64,000 nucleotides of DNA from Henricia sp. BOLD:AAB3569 (lineage: Eukaryota; Echinodermata; Asteroidea; Spinulosida; Echinasteridae). The position numbers were made by a program, and so were the translations under genes. The stretch spans positions 744,001 through 808,000 of the forward strand of contig JBBELK010000376.1 of assembly GCA_037783545.1 (NCBI GenBank). Direction: 5' to 3'. The notes beneath the pieces were generated by a model, which saw only the letters and a list, made by a program, of their open reading frames with translations, was not told the DNA's origin and did not search any database. Positions 53,790-64,000 of the stretch are shown here, piece by piece. Numbering within the stretch: position 1 is the stretch's first letter; each line of letters opens with the position of its first letter.

Positions 53790-55115
53790 TTTCCATGGTT
53801 TATCTTAATTCTGTGTAAATAATGCATTTGTGTCAAAGGCCGTTTATGGTTTACAAACAACTCGATTCTTTACAAAACAGGAAATATACTTGTAGCTGTG
53901 CAAATTCATTATTTACAAATAATGAAAATTACCTCGGCGTTCCATACTTTATTAATGAAACCGACCAGTGTACATTTCAATGGTTTACAAACAAGAGAAT
54001 TGTATCGTTCATAGACAATTCCATGGTTTATAAATAATGAATACTGCACATTGCTGCACGTTTTTCTGGTTTACAAATAATACAAAACTATCCAGTGCGC
54101 AATTAGGTCCTACATGGTTTATAAACCAAGAAACTTGCACCGGTGTCACGGTCTCAGATGTTCCGCGTGCTCAGATGTTCCGATGACGTCACGGAACAGT
54201 TCAGCACGTTGCGTGCACGATCTCAGATGTTCCGCGTGCTCACATGTCCCGGTGTAAAAGGTAAAACTGTCCCCTTGCGAATGTGTACCCGGCTTTCCAT
54301 AGACGAGTGCATACAAGCATTGTAACCAGTGGCGAACGTTGGCAACGTTTGCGTATGTGGAACGCTGGCCCTGTACATATCTGCGCGCCTACGTACATGG
54401 CGCGAATTCTGCTGATCAACTCAGCACTTCAGCTAAACTGGTATAATTACGTATGCTGTGCGCATGACGTTCCGTGACGTAAGCTACCATATTTGGTCAT
54501 CGGAACATCTGAGCACGCGGAACATCTGAGATCGGGACACCTGGGTCTGATTTTCTATGGTTTATAAATAATGAAAATTGGTTAGTGGACGTACAATTCC
54601 ATGGTTTATAAACAATCTAAACTGCGCCGTTCTAATCAATTTTGTGGATTCTGTGGTTTGTAAACAATTACAAATAGTCAATAGGCGTGCATTTTGATGG
54701 TTTGTAAATAATTGAAAGTGATCGTTGGCTCACAATTTCATGGTTTATAAATAATGAAAATGAACTAGTTAGTGTGTCGCAAAATTTCATGGTTTACAAA
54801 CAGAAAAAAATAAAGCTTTATACACTTGTCTGTCGTTTGTAAAGGTTGACTATCGATAAAATAAGAAGTATTATGCACTCGGTACATCTCAAAATACGAT
54901 CATTGACGAAAAATTGAAGGGTTTGTAAATAATGAAAATGGACTAGTTAGTGTGTCGCAAAATTTCATGGTTTACAAACAGAGAAAATTAAAGCTTTATA
55001 CACGTTTCTGTCGTTTGTAAAGGTTGACTATCGATAAAATAAGAAGTATTATGCACTCGGTAGGCCTACATCTCAAAATACGATCATTGACGAAAAATTG
55101 AAGGGTTTGTAAACC
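53790..55115 (+). repeat. array of TGGTTTRTAAAYAATG units (left arm)
   Basis: About 17 degenerate units, typically 40-70 bases apart, each with TGGTTTATAAATAATG, TGGTTTACAAACA or GGTTTGTAAATAATG. The core TGTTTAC/GTAAACA resembles the forkhead (FOX) consensus RYAAAYA. A mirror copy occupies 57780-58700. Confidence 0.85.
54142..54541. mobile_element. 400-bp MITE inserted in the left arm only
   Basis: Inverted ends of about 45 bases: GGTGTCACGGTCTCAGATGT and CATCTGAGATCGGGACACC, then repeated CCGCGTGCTCAGATGTTCCG. The matching place in the right arm (near 58355) is uninterrupted, so it came in after the arms formed. Confidence 0.88.
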
Positions 55116-55424
55116 ATGAAAAACACGCTTCATAAACGTTTATTATAATCCAGTAACGTTGCGAGAGCAATGGGTGCGTTCAATTAGCTATCATCGAGTC
55201 ATAGGGTGCTCGTTCATAGTGTGAACAGTCCGGCAGACCATGGCAACAAAGGTATTTATGTGTACAGCTCATCGAACGCCACGGCACAGCCTTCAGCGCG
55301 CGCGCGGGAAATTCCAGGTTCATTAGCTGACTAAACCTAGCCGCGTATTGGGCCCGAAATCCAGCAGCGGTCTCAGCAGCGGTTTCAGCCGCGGTCTTAA
55401 AATCTCAAACGGATGTAGTAAAAG

Positions 55425-55495
55425 GTGATAAAATAATAATAATAATAACACATGCATTTGTAAAGCGCCATCTATCTATGTAAACATATTCTTAT
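55425..55495 (-). mobile_element. LINE 3' tail fragment (left arm)
   Basis: On the minus strand GATGGCGCTTTACAAATGCATG is followed by TTATTATTATTATT, a typical CR1/L2-like 3' end. Absent from the right arm. Confidence 0.65.
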
Positions 55496-56837
55496 TTTTT
55501 ATTACACGAGTTCTGAGACTCTGGCAAAGAAATTGTTAAAATTCTCAAAGAAATGTATTTCGTTTCACGGTGTTACCTAACTTAGTCATCTACCGGGCTG
55601 ATTAAATTTTAAATGGTAATTTTAATTAATTAATTTTTAATTAATTTTAATTAATGAGGAGTGTCCATTTTTTACCCCAAATTAGCATTTGTATTACATA
55701 CTAGTAATCCATTTAATCCGTTCATGGGGCAGATCAAATTTTGGAGGAAGCCAAATCGGTACACTAATTAGTGCTTAATTAAAGGGATAATAAGGAGTCT
55801 GGTTTCCACTAAAAAAGTGCCGAAAACTTAATACTGCTGACAAAATGGTCCCTTTAAAATAAAATGTACACCACATAGTTTGAAAAATTTGCATTTTTAT
55901 TACATAATCCGTTTGAAACTATGTAGTGTACATTTTCTTTTAAAGGGACCATTTTGTCAGCAGTATTCAGTTTTCGGCACTTTTGGGGTGGAAAATGGAG
56001 ACTTCTCATTAGCCCTTTAATTAAGCACTAATTTGTGGACCGATTTGGCTTCCTCCAAAATTTGATCTGCCCCATGGACGGAACAAACGGAATATGTAAT
56101 AAAAATGCAAATTTTTCAAACTGACCGCCGTCGGCTGCCGTCGGCTGGGAAGCGACCGGTCGGCATCGGCACACCGACCAAAAACCACCGGCGGTTCGCC
56201 GGTGGCTTGCAAGTGGCACGCGAACAGCGTTTTACAGCTCCCGAGCTACTAGCGAACCACTAGCGGTATCCAGTGGCAAACCACCAGTGCCACTGCCGCT
56301 CCTCAATCGCCAACGGAGCACTAGCGGTCCGCGGGTGGCTGCCACCAGCGGCCCGCTAGCGGTGCCGCTAGCGGGCCGCTGACGGCCCGACCGCGGCTTG
56401 CGCACTGGGCGTGGTGTACATTTACTTTTAAAGGGACATTTTGTCAGCAGTATTAAGTTTTCGACACTTTTATAGTGGAAACCAGACTCCTTATTAGCCA
56501 TCTAATTAAGCACTAATTTGTGGACCGATTTGGCTTCATCCAAAATTTGATGTGCCCCATTGACGGATCAAACAGATTATGTAATAAAAATGCTAATTTT
56601 TGAAACTATGTGGTGTACATTTTCTTTTAAAGGGACCATTTTGTCGGCAGTATTAAGTTTTCGGCACTTTTGGGGTGGAAAATGGAGACTCCTCATTAAT
56701 TAAAATTAATTAAAAATTAATAAATTAAAATTACCATTTAAAATTTAATCAGCCCGGTAGATGACTGAGTTAGGTAACACCGTGAAAAGAAATACATTTC
56801 TATGAGAATTTTAACAATTTCATTGCCAGAGTCTTCG

Positions 56838-57470
56838 TTCAATGAATAGTGTGTTACTGACTCCGGGAAATGTTAAATGTAAAGTTTCATTAGGCGATTG
56901 TGCTTTTCAGACCGCTGCCCCTAAACTATGGTCCAAACTTCCAGGTCACATCAGAAATCTTAGGAGTCTTGAGAAGTTTAAAACTGAAGTTAAAACATAT
57001 CTTTTTAAACTTGCCTTTGATTTATGATTTTTAATCTTAATTAAGTAACGATGATGTGATTAGTTTCGTTTTTAAAATGTGCAGCGCACATGAACATATT
57101 TATATGGAATGCGCGCTATATAAATGTAAAAACTATGAATTGTAGGATAGGGCGACAAATCGTGTGTAAAAAAGGTATATTAGGGCGACGTGCTCAATAG
57201 GGCGACATTTTGGTGTCGCCCTAATATTTTTGAGTTTAAAATTAATTTTTTTAGGTCAAAAACCATTTTTTTTAAATCGAGAACCATTTTTATTGGGTCT
57301 GGAACTGTCTCTCTTAGGTCTGTGACCATCAGTGGAAGCTTCGGGTAAAAAAATAAGGTGTCATTTTGAGTGATTCTTGCCGAAATTTCGGTGGTCTCCG
57401 GCGAGAGTCTTGCCGAAATGTCGCCCTATTGCGTCATTCAGCGTTCTTTAAATTATTATTATTATTATTT
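56838..57470 (+). mobile_element. non-LTR retrotransposon (CR1/L2-like) 3' fragment, interrupted
   Basis: The plus strand encodes 61 residues including CAFQTAAPKLWSKLPGHIRN and FKTEVKTYLFKLAF, the characteristic C-terminus of CR1/L2/jockey-type reverse transcriptases. A 3'UTR with GCGCGCTATATAAATGT follows and, after an inserted MITE, a TTATTATTATTATT tail. 5'-truncated, as usual for LINEs; only in the right arm of the inverted repeat. Confidence 0.85.
57150..57426. mobile_element. TA-flanked MITE (GGGCGACA ends, 277 bp)
   Basis: GGGCGACA and TGTCGCCC termini flanked by TA at both sides (57148-57149, 57427-57428), the Tc1/mariner-type target. Internal AGGGCGACATTTTGGTGTCGCCCT palindrome halves. 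Nested inside the LINE fragment. Confidence 0.75.
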
Positions 57471-58791
57471 AACTCGTGTAATAAAAAATAAGATTTTATC
57501 ACCTTTTACTACATCCGTTTGAGATTTTAAGACCGCGGCTGGATTTTGGGCCCAATACGCGGCTAGGTTTAGTCGGGTAATGAACCTGGAATTTCCCGCG
57601 CGCGCGCTGAAGGCTGTGCCGTGGCGTTCGATGAGCTGTACACATAAATACCTTTGTTGCCATGGTCTGCCGGACTGTTCACACTATGAACGAGCACCAT
57701 ATGACTCGATGATAGCTAATTGAACGCACCCATTGCTCTCGCAACGTTACTGGATTATAATAAACGTTTATGAAGCGTGTTTTTCATGGTTTACAAACCC
57801 TTCAATTTTTCGTCAATGATCGTATTTTGAGATGTACCGAGTGCATAATACTTCTTATTTTATCGATAGTCAACCTTTACAAACGACAGAAACGTGTATA
57901 AAGCTTTAATTTTCTCTGTTTGTAAACCATGAAATTTTGCGACACACTAACTAGTCCATTTTCATTATTTACAAACCCTTCAATTTTTCGTCAATGATCG
58001 TATTTTGAGATGTACCGAGTGCATAATACTTCTTATTTTATCGATAGTCAACCTTTACAAACGACAGACAAGTGTATAAAGCTTTATTTTTTTCTGTTTG
58101 TAAACCATGAAATTTTGCGACACACTAACTAGTTCATTTTCATTATTTATAAACCATGAAATTGTGAGCCAACGATCACTTTCAATTATTTACAAACCAT
58201 CAAAATGCACGCCTATTGACTATTTGTAATTGTTTACAAACCACAGAATCCACAAAATTGATTAGAACGGCGCAGTTTAGATTGTTTATAAACCATGGAA
58301 TTGTACGTCCACTAACCAATTTTCATTATTTATAAACCATAGAAAATCAGACCCCGGTGCAAGTTTCTTGGTTTATAAACCATGTAATTGCGCACTGGAT
58401 AGTTTTGTATTATTTGTAAACCAGAAAAACGTGCAGCAATGTGCAGTATTCATTATTTATAAACCATGGAATTGTCTATGAACGATACAATTCTCTTGTT
58501 TGTAAACCATTGAAATGTACACTGGTCGGTTTCATTAATAAAGTATGGAACGCCGAGGTAATTTTCATTATTTGTAAATAATGAATTTGCACAGCTACAA
58601 GTATATTTCCTGTTTTGTAAAGAATCGAGTTGTTTGTAAACCATAAACGGCCTTTGACACAAATGCATTATTTACACAGAATTAAGATAAACCATGGAAA
58701 AAAACATGCTATAATTCGCCTAAATAATTAGTTGACGAACGGCGCCCCATACTTACCCTCGGATCGCAGGAGGCTCAATGTATACAACTTA

Positions 58792-58999
58792 AGCCCGCCG
58801 CACACGTACACCTTTGCGATTTACCGGCACATCGGATCATCGGACCACTTTACCGGAAAGGTGTGCGCTGAAACAATTCGGGCCGGTCTGACCGCACGCT
58901 ATATATAGACCGGAGCAAATCAAACTTGTTTGATTTTTCCGGATCCGATGGTCCGGTGTCCGATGTGCCGGTAAATCGCAAAGGTGTGCGGCGGGCTTT
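58792..58999. mobile_element. MITE family H, copy 1
   Basis: Ends AGCCCGCCGCACACG and GTGTGCGGCGGGCT, then TTTGCGATTTACCGGC and its inverse. Interior has TCGGATCCGATGG-like repeats. A second copy starts 40 bases downstream. Confidence 0.88.
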
Positions 59000-59039
59000 A
59001 CTCACGCGCAGTGAGCGCGCGAGTTGCAAACGTAACTAA

Positions 59040-59229
59040 AGCCCGCCGCACACCTTTGCGATTTACCGGCCCATCGGACACCGGACCATCGGATCCGAGC
59101 AAATCAAACTTGGCTCCGGTCTATGGTGTGGGGTCAAACCGGCCCGAATTGTTTCAGCGCACACCTTTCCGGTAAGTGGTCTGATGATGATCCGATTATC
59201 CGGTAAATCGCAAAGGTGTGCGGCGGGCT
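59040..59229. mobile_element. MITE family H, copy 2
   Basis: AGCCCGCCGCACACCTTTGC and GCAAAGGTGTGCGGCGGGCT are exact inverse ends. The interior is the reverse of copy 1. Confidence 0.9.
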
Positions 59230-59440
59230 CGAATCCGGGGCGTGTATGTGGATTGAGTTTGCTGTCCCTACTTGACCGCGTGGGTTTTTCCCTGGGGATT
59301 TCTCTGGGGGTTTTCCTCCCACTTCTAAAACTGCAACTCCTTCTTCGTCATCTCTAGTTAAAGCTAAACCCGTATAGCTAATGGCATAAAGGGGCTTAGT
59401 TGCCGAATATGCCATAAAATTAACAACAACAACAACAAAG
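59229..59440 (+). mobile_element. SINE 3' body with AAC tail
   Basis: Starts with a B-box-like CTCGAATCC, has a conserved-looking core (GACCGCGTGGGTTTTTCCCT, TTTTCCTCCCACTTCTAAAA), and ends in AACAACAACAACAAC. The tRNA-like 5' half is replaced by the MITE just upstream. Confidence 0.7.
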
Positions 59441-59459
59441 TCCGAGGAACCGAAGCAAG

Positions 59460-60095
59460 TTTCACCGTGGACAGTCTACCGGACAATGTGACATTCAGCC
59501 CCGGCCCACGGCACACACGTTGTGACCGGTACAGTGCCGTGGTTCGTGCAGCCAGACCGCCGGATGTGTTTCATCATTTGGTGTTTTAGTCTGTACACCT
59601 ACTCTGGCTCCACGCGGAACTACAGTTGTACGTTCGTGAAGACAAACCATAAATCTCAGCTCCTCTACAGAAAACGAGAAAAAAAAACATTCGGTGGTCC
59701 GGGCTGTCCAGTAAAATCTTTAGTAGAAAATGAGATATTCAAAGCAAAATCTGCCAAGTGAAGAGCGAATCGTTTCCGACAAAGTCGCGAGTCTCGCGGG
59801 ATAGTGAACTCGACTATAGACAGCCGAAGTGTGACGTGTTTCAATGACAATTATTGGCTCTAAACTATCATGGCCGTCGGCAGAAGTACCATTGCAAAAG
59901 CACATGGTCACGGTTAAGTGATTTTTAGTTTAGACCCAATTGCCTAGGTAACCACCAAAAGGTGACGTATTCACTTCGGCAGTCTATTGACCGTTTTTTA
60001 TTAATTTTAAGCTTTTGTACTTTATAACGGGACATTTTGATGATCTTTTTTTCACAAGTAGGACCATCAAAAAATATTGTGCAATTCCGCCCCAT
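59460..60095 (-). mobile_element. family A relative, reverse, partial
   Basis: Contains inverse versions of TACACGAACGTACAA, GGACAGCCTGGGCGACCG-like, GCGATTCACTTGGCAG-like and AAAAAGATCATCAAAATGTC, matching 61788-62155. At 59815-59995 a family E-like insert (GTGACG, TTAGACCCAATTGCC) interrupts it. Confidence 0.65.
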
Positions 60096-60690
60096 CATCC
60101 AAGTCCGTTGTTCTTCTTCTTTAGCGTATGACTATCCAGCAGATAAATAAAGACGGGTCCGGGTTCGTCAACAAAGCCAGAGCGTTGTCTGTCACATGGT
60201 GGATTTCTTTATTTTTCCTGAGAATTTCCTCAACATGCAATCGTTCACAATGCGAGAAATGGTCCGATCTGGGTGACCCCAATCGCATGTAGAGTTGTCC
60301 TGGAACGTTCACTTGAAGAGGTGCTGTGCAGACTTGTCATGTATATAGGTGCGGATTATGTCGAGGATACACATGTATATATATAGTCCAGTGCCGCCTA
60401 TCAAGGTTAAAACCTGAAAGCATCTCGGTAGGATCTTGCACCAGTTCTTTGTTGGCGTAATCTTCGCATTCCGAGAGATTACACCAAGCCAGCTTGGGGC
60501 GAATTCTGCTTCTTCCATAATGACTGTGCAGAGACCCAGAAGTATTTGCGAGATTTCAGTCGAACATTGGGCAGATTTGCCACGTCCTTGTGGATAGGTA
60601 GGTCTGGATTGGCTTGAATGCGGTTAAATTCCCTCCGAGTCCTTACCTTTCGCCGTACTTGACCGAACTGGGAGTGATATTGGACAGAAT
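60096..60690. other. intergenic sequence without a recognised gene
   Basis: The minus-strand frames here (about 60-120 codons) show no domain that I recognise and could be remnants of another element. Left uncalled. Confidence 0.4.
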
Positions 60691-60855
60691 AGACTACTAA
60701 AGTGTGACGTCGGTTGCCATGGTAATTGGGTCTAAACATTCGCTGGTAATATGAAACACCCATTGGTAAAGTGCAGGAAAACAGTTCACTGGTTTTAGTG
60801 TCCACCCAATAACCATGACAACACACAAAGGGTGACGTTTTCACTCTAGTAGTCT
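60691..60855. mobile_element. MITE family E, copy 2 (165 bp)
   Basis: Ends AGACTACTAAAGTG and CACTCTAGTAGTCT; GTTGCCATGGTAATTGGGTC and TTTTAGTGTCCACCCAAT inside. Matches 33463-33653. Confidence 0.85.
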
Positions 60856-60856
60856 A

Positions 60857-61314
60857 TTGATCACGTTCAAATGACGTCACTTCCTACAAATCGCCACGTG
60901 CATCAGAATTTTGAGCGTATTGTTTTGTGGCGCGCATCGGCTGCGCTGTATTTCGAACAAATTTCGAGCAACACGCGCGCGTGTTTGGAACATGTTACAG
61001 CGTGTGCGTGCATGCGCGTACTTGATAGCGTTTAATTGATCACGTTCACAGACGCCATCTTCGTATAGGAAAAAGTGCTGCTGCGTGTTAAACGCTATCA
61101 AGTACGTGCATGCACACGCTCTAACATGTTCCAAACACGCGCGCGTGTTGCTCGAAATTTGTTCGAAATACGGCGCAGACAATGCGCGTCACAAAAAAAT
61201 ACGCTCAAAATGTTGATGCACGTGGCGATTTGTAGGAAGTGACGTCATTTGAACGTGATCAATGCGCAGTAGCATTTCTTCCTATACGAAGATGGCGTCT
61301 GTGAACGTGATCAA
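60857..61314. mobile_element. 0.46-kb double palindrome with TGACGTCA motifs
   Basis: Outer arms TTGATCACGTTCAAATGACG (left, 60857) and its inverse near 61242, continuing through CTACAAATCGCCACGTG, CGAACAAATTTCGAGCAACA and AAACGCTATCAAGTACG. A second inverted pair ATCACGTTCACAGACGCCAT / inverse overlaps it. CRE-like TGACGTCA occurs in both arms. Non-coding. Confidence 0.9.
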
Positions 61315-61787
61315 TTGGCGACTCTCAGCCCACACATGGTAGCAGTATATGGTCAGCTGTTGAGTAGACAAGAGCAAAGCACTAGAGCCCCAGCTGGTTC
61401 CTGCCAGCTTTCGAATGACTGGTCTTGATCTTTTTCGCAACCTTTTTCAGGTGCTCTCGAGTGAGACTGCAGTCAAGGGTCACCCCAAGGTACTACATGT
61501 ATTTGGGTACTTTTCATTCTTGACAGTAAGTCACCTAGAGCTTGCTGTTAGCTAGGCGGTTGCTAAGATAGAAAGCAGTGATGACAGTAGTCTTAAGTTG
61601 GATTCGGGCGTAGGCGCCAATAAGTAAGGTATTCCTCCATCCCCTTTAGGTCAGGGATAGGGCGGTTATTTGCTTGCAGTAGCTGGGTAGCAAGGGCAAG
61701 GGCACTGAGGTCAAGGTCATCGGCGTATGGGCAAATTTAATTGATCTGGTGCAAGGCATGTCACTCGCATTTACATGTAGATATTAA
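61315..61787. other. intergenic sequence without recognised features
   Basis: No gene, repeat end or RNA was supported. Confidence 0.4.
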
Positions 61788-62155
61788 AGGTACACACGGG
61801 CCTACGATTTACGTAATTTAGTGATACAGCATCCTTAATTGACAATAATTTGTGGATGGTCCTTGTGAAAAAGATCGTCAAAATGTCCCGTAATTAACCA
61901 CAAATACTTAAAATTAATAAAAACAGTCAATATTCGAGTTATACGCTTTACCAGCTGTTTACTATCGCGCGAGACTCACGACTTTGTCGGAAACGATTCG
62001 CTATTCACTTGGCAGCTTTTTGCTTTGGATATCTCTAATTTTTTGCTGAAGATTTCACTAGACAGCCTGGGCGACCGAATGGGGTTTTTTTTTTTCTGTA
62101 TAGAGGAGCTGACATTCATGGTTTGTCTACACGAACGTACAATAGTTCCACGGCA
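61788..62155 (+). mobile_element. family A relative, 5' part
   Basis: TTAA then AGGTACACACGGGC at 61784-61801, collinear with family A for about 350 bases (GTTATACGCTTTACCAGCTG, ACGATTCGCT, CACGAACGTACAA). It then runs into an inverted repeat shared with 63708-63830. Confidence 0.8.
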
Positions 62156-62270
62156 CCGGTACTAGTCTTGGTGCAAGACGATACTACGTGATATTTGTCA
62201 CTGACCGCCGCGTGCTAACCAACATTCACCGACAATTGCCCAAAGAGGGCGCCAGTCTCTAGTATCGTCT
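62150..62270 (+). repeat. inverted repeat arm, left
   Basis: GTCTTGGTGCAAGACGATAC, GTGATATTTGTCACTGACCG, AACATTCACCGAC and AGAGGGCGCCA are found inverted at 63708-63830. The pair encloses about 1.4 kb with no recognised gene. Confidence 0.85.
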
Positions 62271-63707
62271 TGGGACATTTTTCGAACGTTGGTATGTGAC
62301 ACTGTGTGACCTCTAACCTAAGCTGATACATATGCATTATAGAGGTCGACAGAGTTCCACATAATGAGCCTGCAAACTTTCTGTGCCCGCACAGCTAGGG
62401 TTATTTCCGAGCTATAGACTTACCCGGCGCGGCCCGCGTCCCCCGCGGTGGAATTTCCGATCCACACACGCCCCCAAAAAGCAACAGATGTAACCTCAAA
62501 ATGGCCACAAATACACGTTGTACACCATCTGAGGTACAAGTAGCCTATCGAGGTTTTAGCCGAGTACAATGACTGACTGACTTACATTATTAAAGAAAGT
62601 GCGATTTTCCGACCGATTTCTAGACCGTTTCTGTGCGTGCCGCACGGCATTGCACACATTTTGCAGAATTGTGCGTGTGCCGGCCGGACCGGAAATACAA
62701 ACAATGTAATGAAAATGCGATGCCTGCTAAATATACCAAAATAAAAGAAGTTCGATCGTGCCCAGGTTCGTGTTTGCCAGACAGATTTGTGAAACTGTCT
62801 ACTGTTCATGGGGATACTTGTTCGTATTTGTTTAAAATTGTATTATAATAAACGTGTGCTACGGGTGCTGTTTGCCACAAATTAAAGCCTGCCTTTTGCC
62901 AGCGTCACAAATTTTAGTGGTGAATTAACCGTATTCCGCACGGACTCGACGAACTGTACCAAGCTTAACACAGCAACCGCTTGGTCAATTTTTGCAACCA
63001 AAGTATTTCTAAAATCTGTTGTAACTTGTGTAGCTAGAAAATCATTTTAATTCATAATTGAACTTTTGATTTTCCCCAAGTCGATCATTTGCGGAAACAA
63101 ATAGGCATGACCTTTTGTTTAAAAAAAAATCAGAACATTTTTGTATACACGTTTGCCACTAATTCTTCATGCCGAACGTTTAAATTTGGCGAGGAAACGT
63201 GATTTTAGTAGTAAAAAAGTAATGTTTTTTCTTCGAAAACACGAAGTTAAACGATTTTTTTTCTACAGGACGAATTAGTTCTCAGTCTAGTCCGACGGCT
63301 GAGTAGCCTGCGCAAGCCAGCGAGTGCCGTACGGTTTTCGCAGTCGGTGAAATCATAACAAATAACGGCTTCGGTTGCCGGGCCAACAAACCAAAGCCGA
63401 AGTTCGTTGAATCCATTTGAAAAAAAAATGGCCCCATTGCCACATTTTTTCTTTTAAAAATAAAGCACGTATACTTGTCTGACGGCGATAACTTGTGCTT
63501 TTCCTGTTTGAAAAGACGTACGTACAGGAACCAGACTTCACAGCGCTCGGCTTGAAATATGTTAATAAGCACTACGTCATATGTATGCATGGCATAATGA
63601 GCAATGCTTAGAATGCGCTCGGAATTTCCCGAGCGGATTCAGGAAAAGTCCCAAGACGATACGGGAGTACGGACGTAGACTGGTTTCCTGTCCTCGTAGT
63701 ATAGTGT
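62271..63707. other. interior of the 62.2-63.8 kb inverted pair, no gene
   Basis: Open frames are short and without domains. It may be a nested non-autonomous element or unrelated host DNA. Confidence 0.4.
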
Positions 63708-63830
63708 ATGGCGCCCTCTCTTGGCGAACGTCGGTGAATGTTGGTTAGCGGGCGGCGGTCAGTGACAAATATCACGCAGTATCGTCTTGCACCAAGACTA
63801 CACCGGTACCGGTTTTGGGCGGGCAACTTG
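63708..63830 (-). repeat. inverted repeat arm, right
   Basis: Inverse of 62150-62270 (TGGCGCCCTCT, GTCGGTGAATGTTGGTTAGC, GTATCGTCTTGCACCAAGAC). It is followed by GTGCCGTGGGGCTAAATGTC and ACATTGTCCGG, which match 59475-59515 in inverse. Confidence 0.85.
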
Positions 63831-64000
63831 CGTGTGCCGTGGGGCTAAATGTCACATTGTCCGGTATGCGCATTTTTTTTTTACACCACTGCGAGGGGAA
63901 TTTGGCAGAAAACGCACCATTTCACTGCTGGTAAAGAGACTAAAGTTCCCCGTACGTATACAATGCGCTGTACAGTATGTGCATGTAGATTGTGTACGTA

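Larger units (their letters stand above)
53728..58757. repeat. giant inverted repeat, about 5.0 kb
   Basis: Left arm (53728 to about 55655) and right arm (about 56695 to 58757) are reverse complements at high identity; a 71-codon frame occurs identically on plus (53822) and minus (58453). The central 1 kb is made of smaller inverted modules around AAAGGGACCATTTTGTC. Each arm holds a series of ATGGTTTATAAATAATGAAA-like units and a 178-bp tandem duplication (units around 54771 and 54949). No transposase was seen; a large foldback transposon or a segmental inverted duplication is possible. Confidence 0.93.

Noticed and set aside
53822-54037. 71-codon frame present identically in both arms
   Set aside because: Duplication explains the identity; the frame covers the forkhead-like motif units and lacks any domain.

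Overview
The window is animal nuclear DNA: one split gene with very long introns set in repeat-rich sequence. Frequent palindromic octamers (TACATGTA, TAGGCCTA, TACCGGTA), tRNA-derived SINEs, TTAA-flanked DNA transposons, a DIRS-type retroelement and a plasma-membrane Na+/H+ exchanger suggest a marine invertebrate, most likely a non-vertebrate deuterostome such as an echinoderm. That placement is an inference from sequence style.

The only confident protein gene is a sodium/proton exchanger of the SLC9A1/2/3/5 group on the minus strand. Seven coding exons run from an ATG with a signal peptide at 41445 down to 2681. All splice sites are GT-AG and the reading frame closes across all six introns, giving 507 codons that cover the whole transport domain. 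The cytoplasmic regulatory tail lies beyond the start of the window. Intron 1 is about 22 kb; introns 2 to 6 are about 5.1, 4.1, 4.0, 1.4 and 0.6 kb.

Region by region: 1-19 kb holds exons 2 to 7 among MITEs, three complete TTAA-flanked copies of one transposon family, a nested TIR element and SINE pieces. 19-41 kb is intron 1, with striking minisatellites built on self-complementary cores (CCAATTGG, CCGGGATCCCGG), a GC-rich array of 16 identical 20-bp units inside a TIR element, and several foldback elements. 41.4-47 kb is the upstream flank, with a decayed DIRS-like tyrosine-recombinase retroelement and a GC-rich island of unclear origin. 47-53 kb carries paired palindromic elements. 53.7-58.8 kb is one giant inverted repeat (about 5 kb, arms about 2 kb) whose arms each carry some 17 forkhead-like TTTRTAAAYA motifs. 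59-64 kb is a dense patchwork of small TIR elements, a SINE with an AAC tail and a 0.46-kb palindrome.

No rRNA, functional tRNA, operon, CRISPR or complete autonomous transposase gene was seen. The most unusual features are the recurring local arrays with palindromic cores, each locus using a different core, and the 5-kb inverted repeat, whose arms have since received independent insertions.
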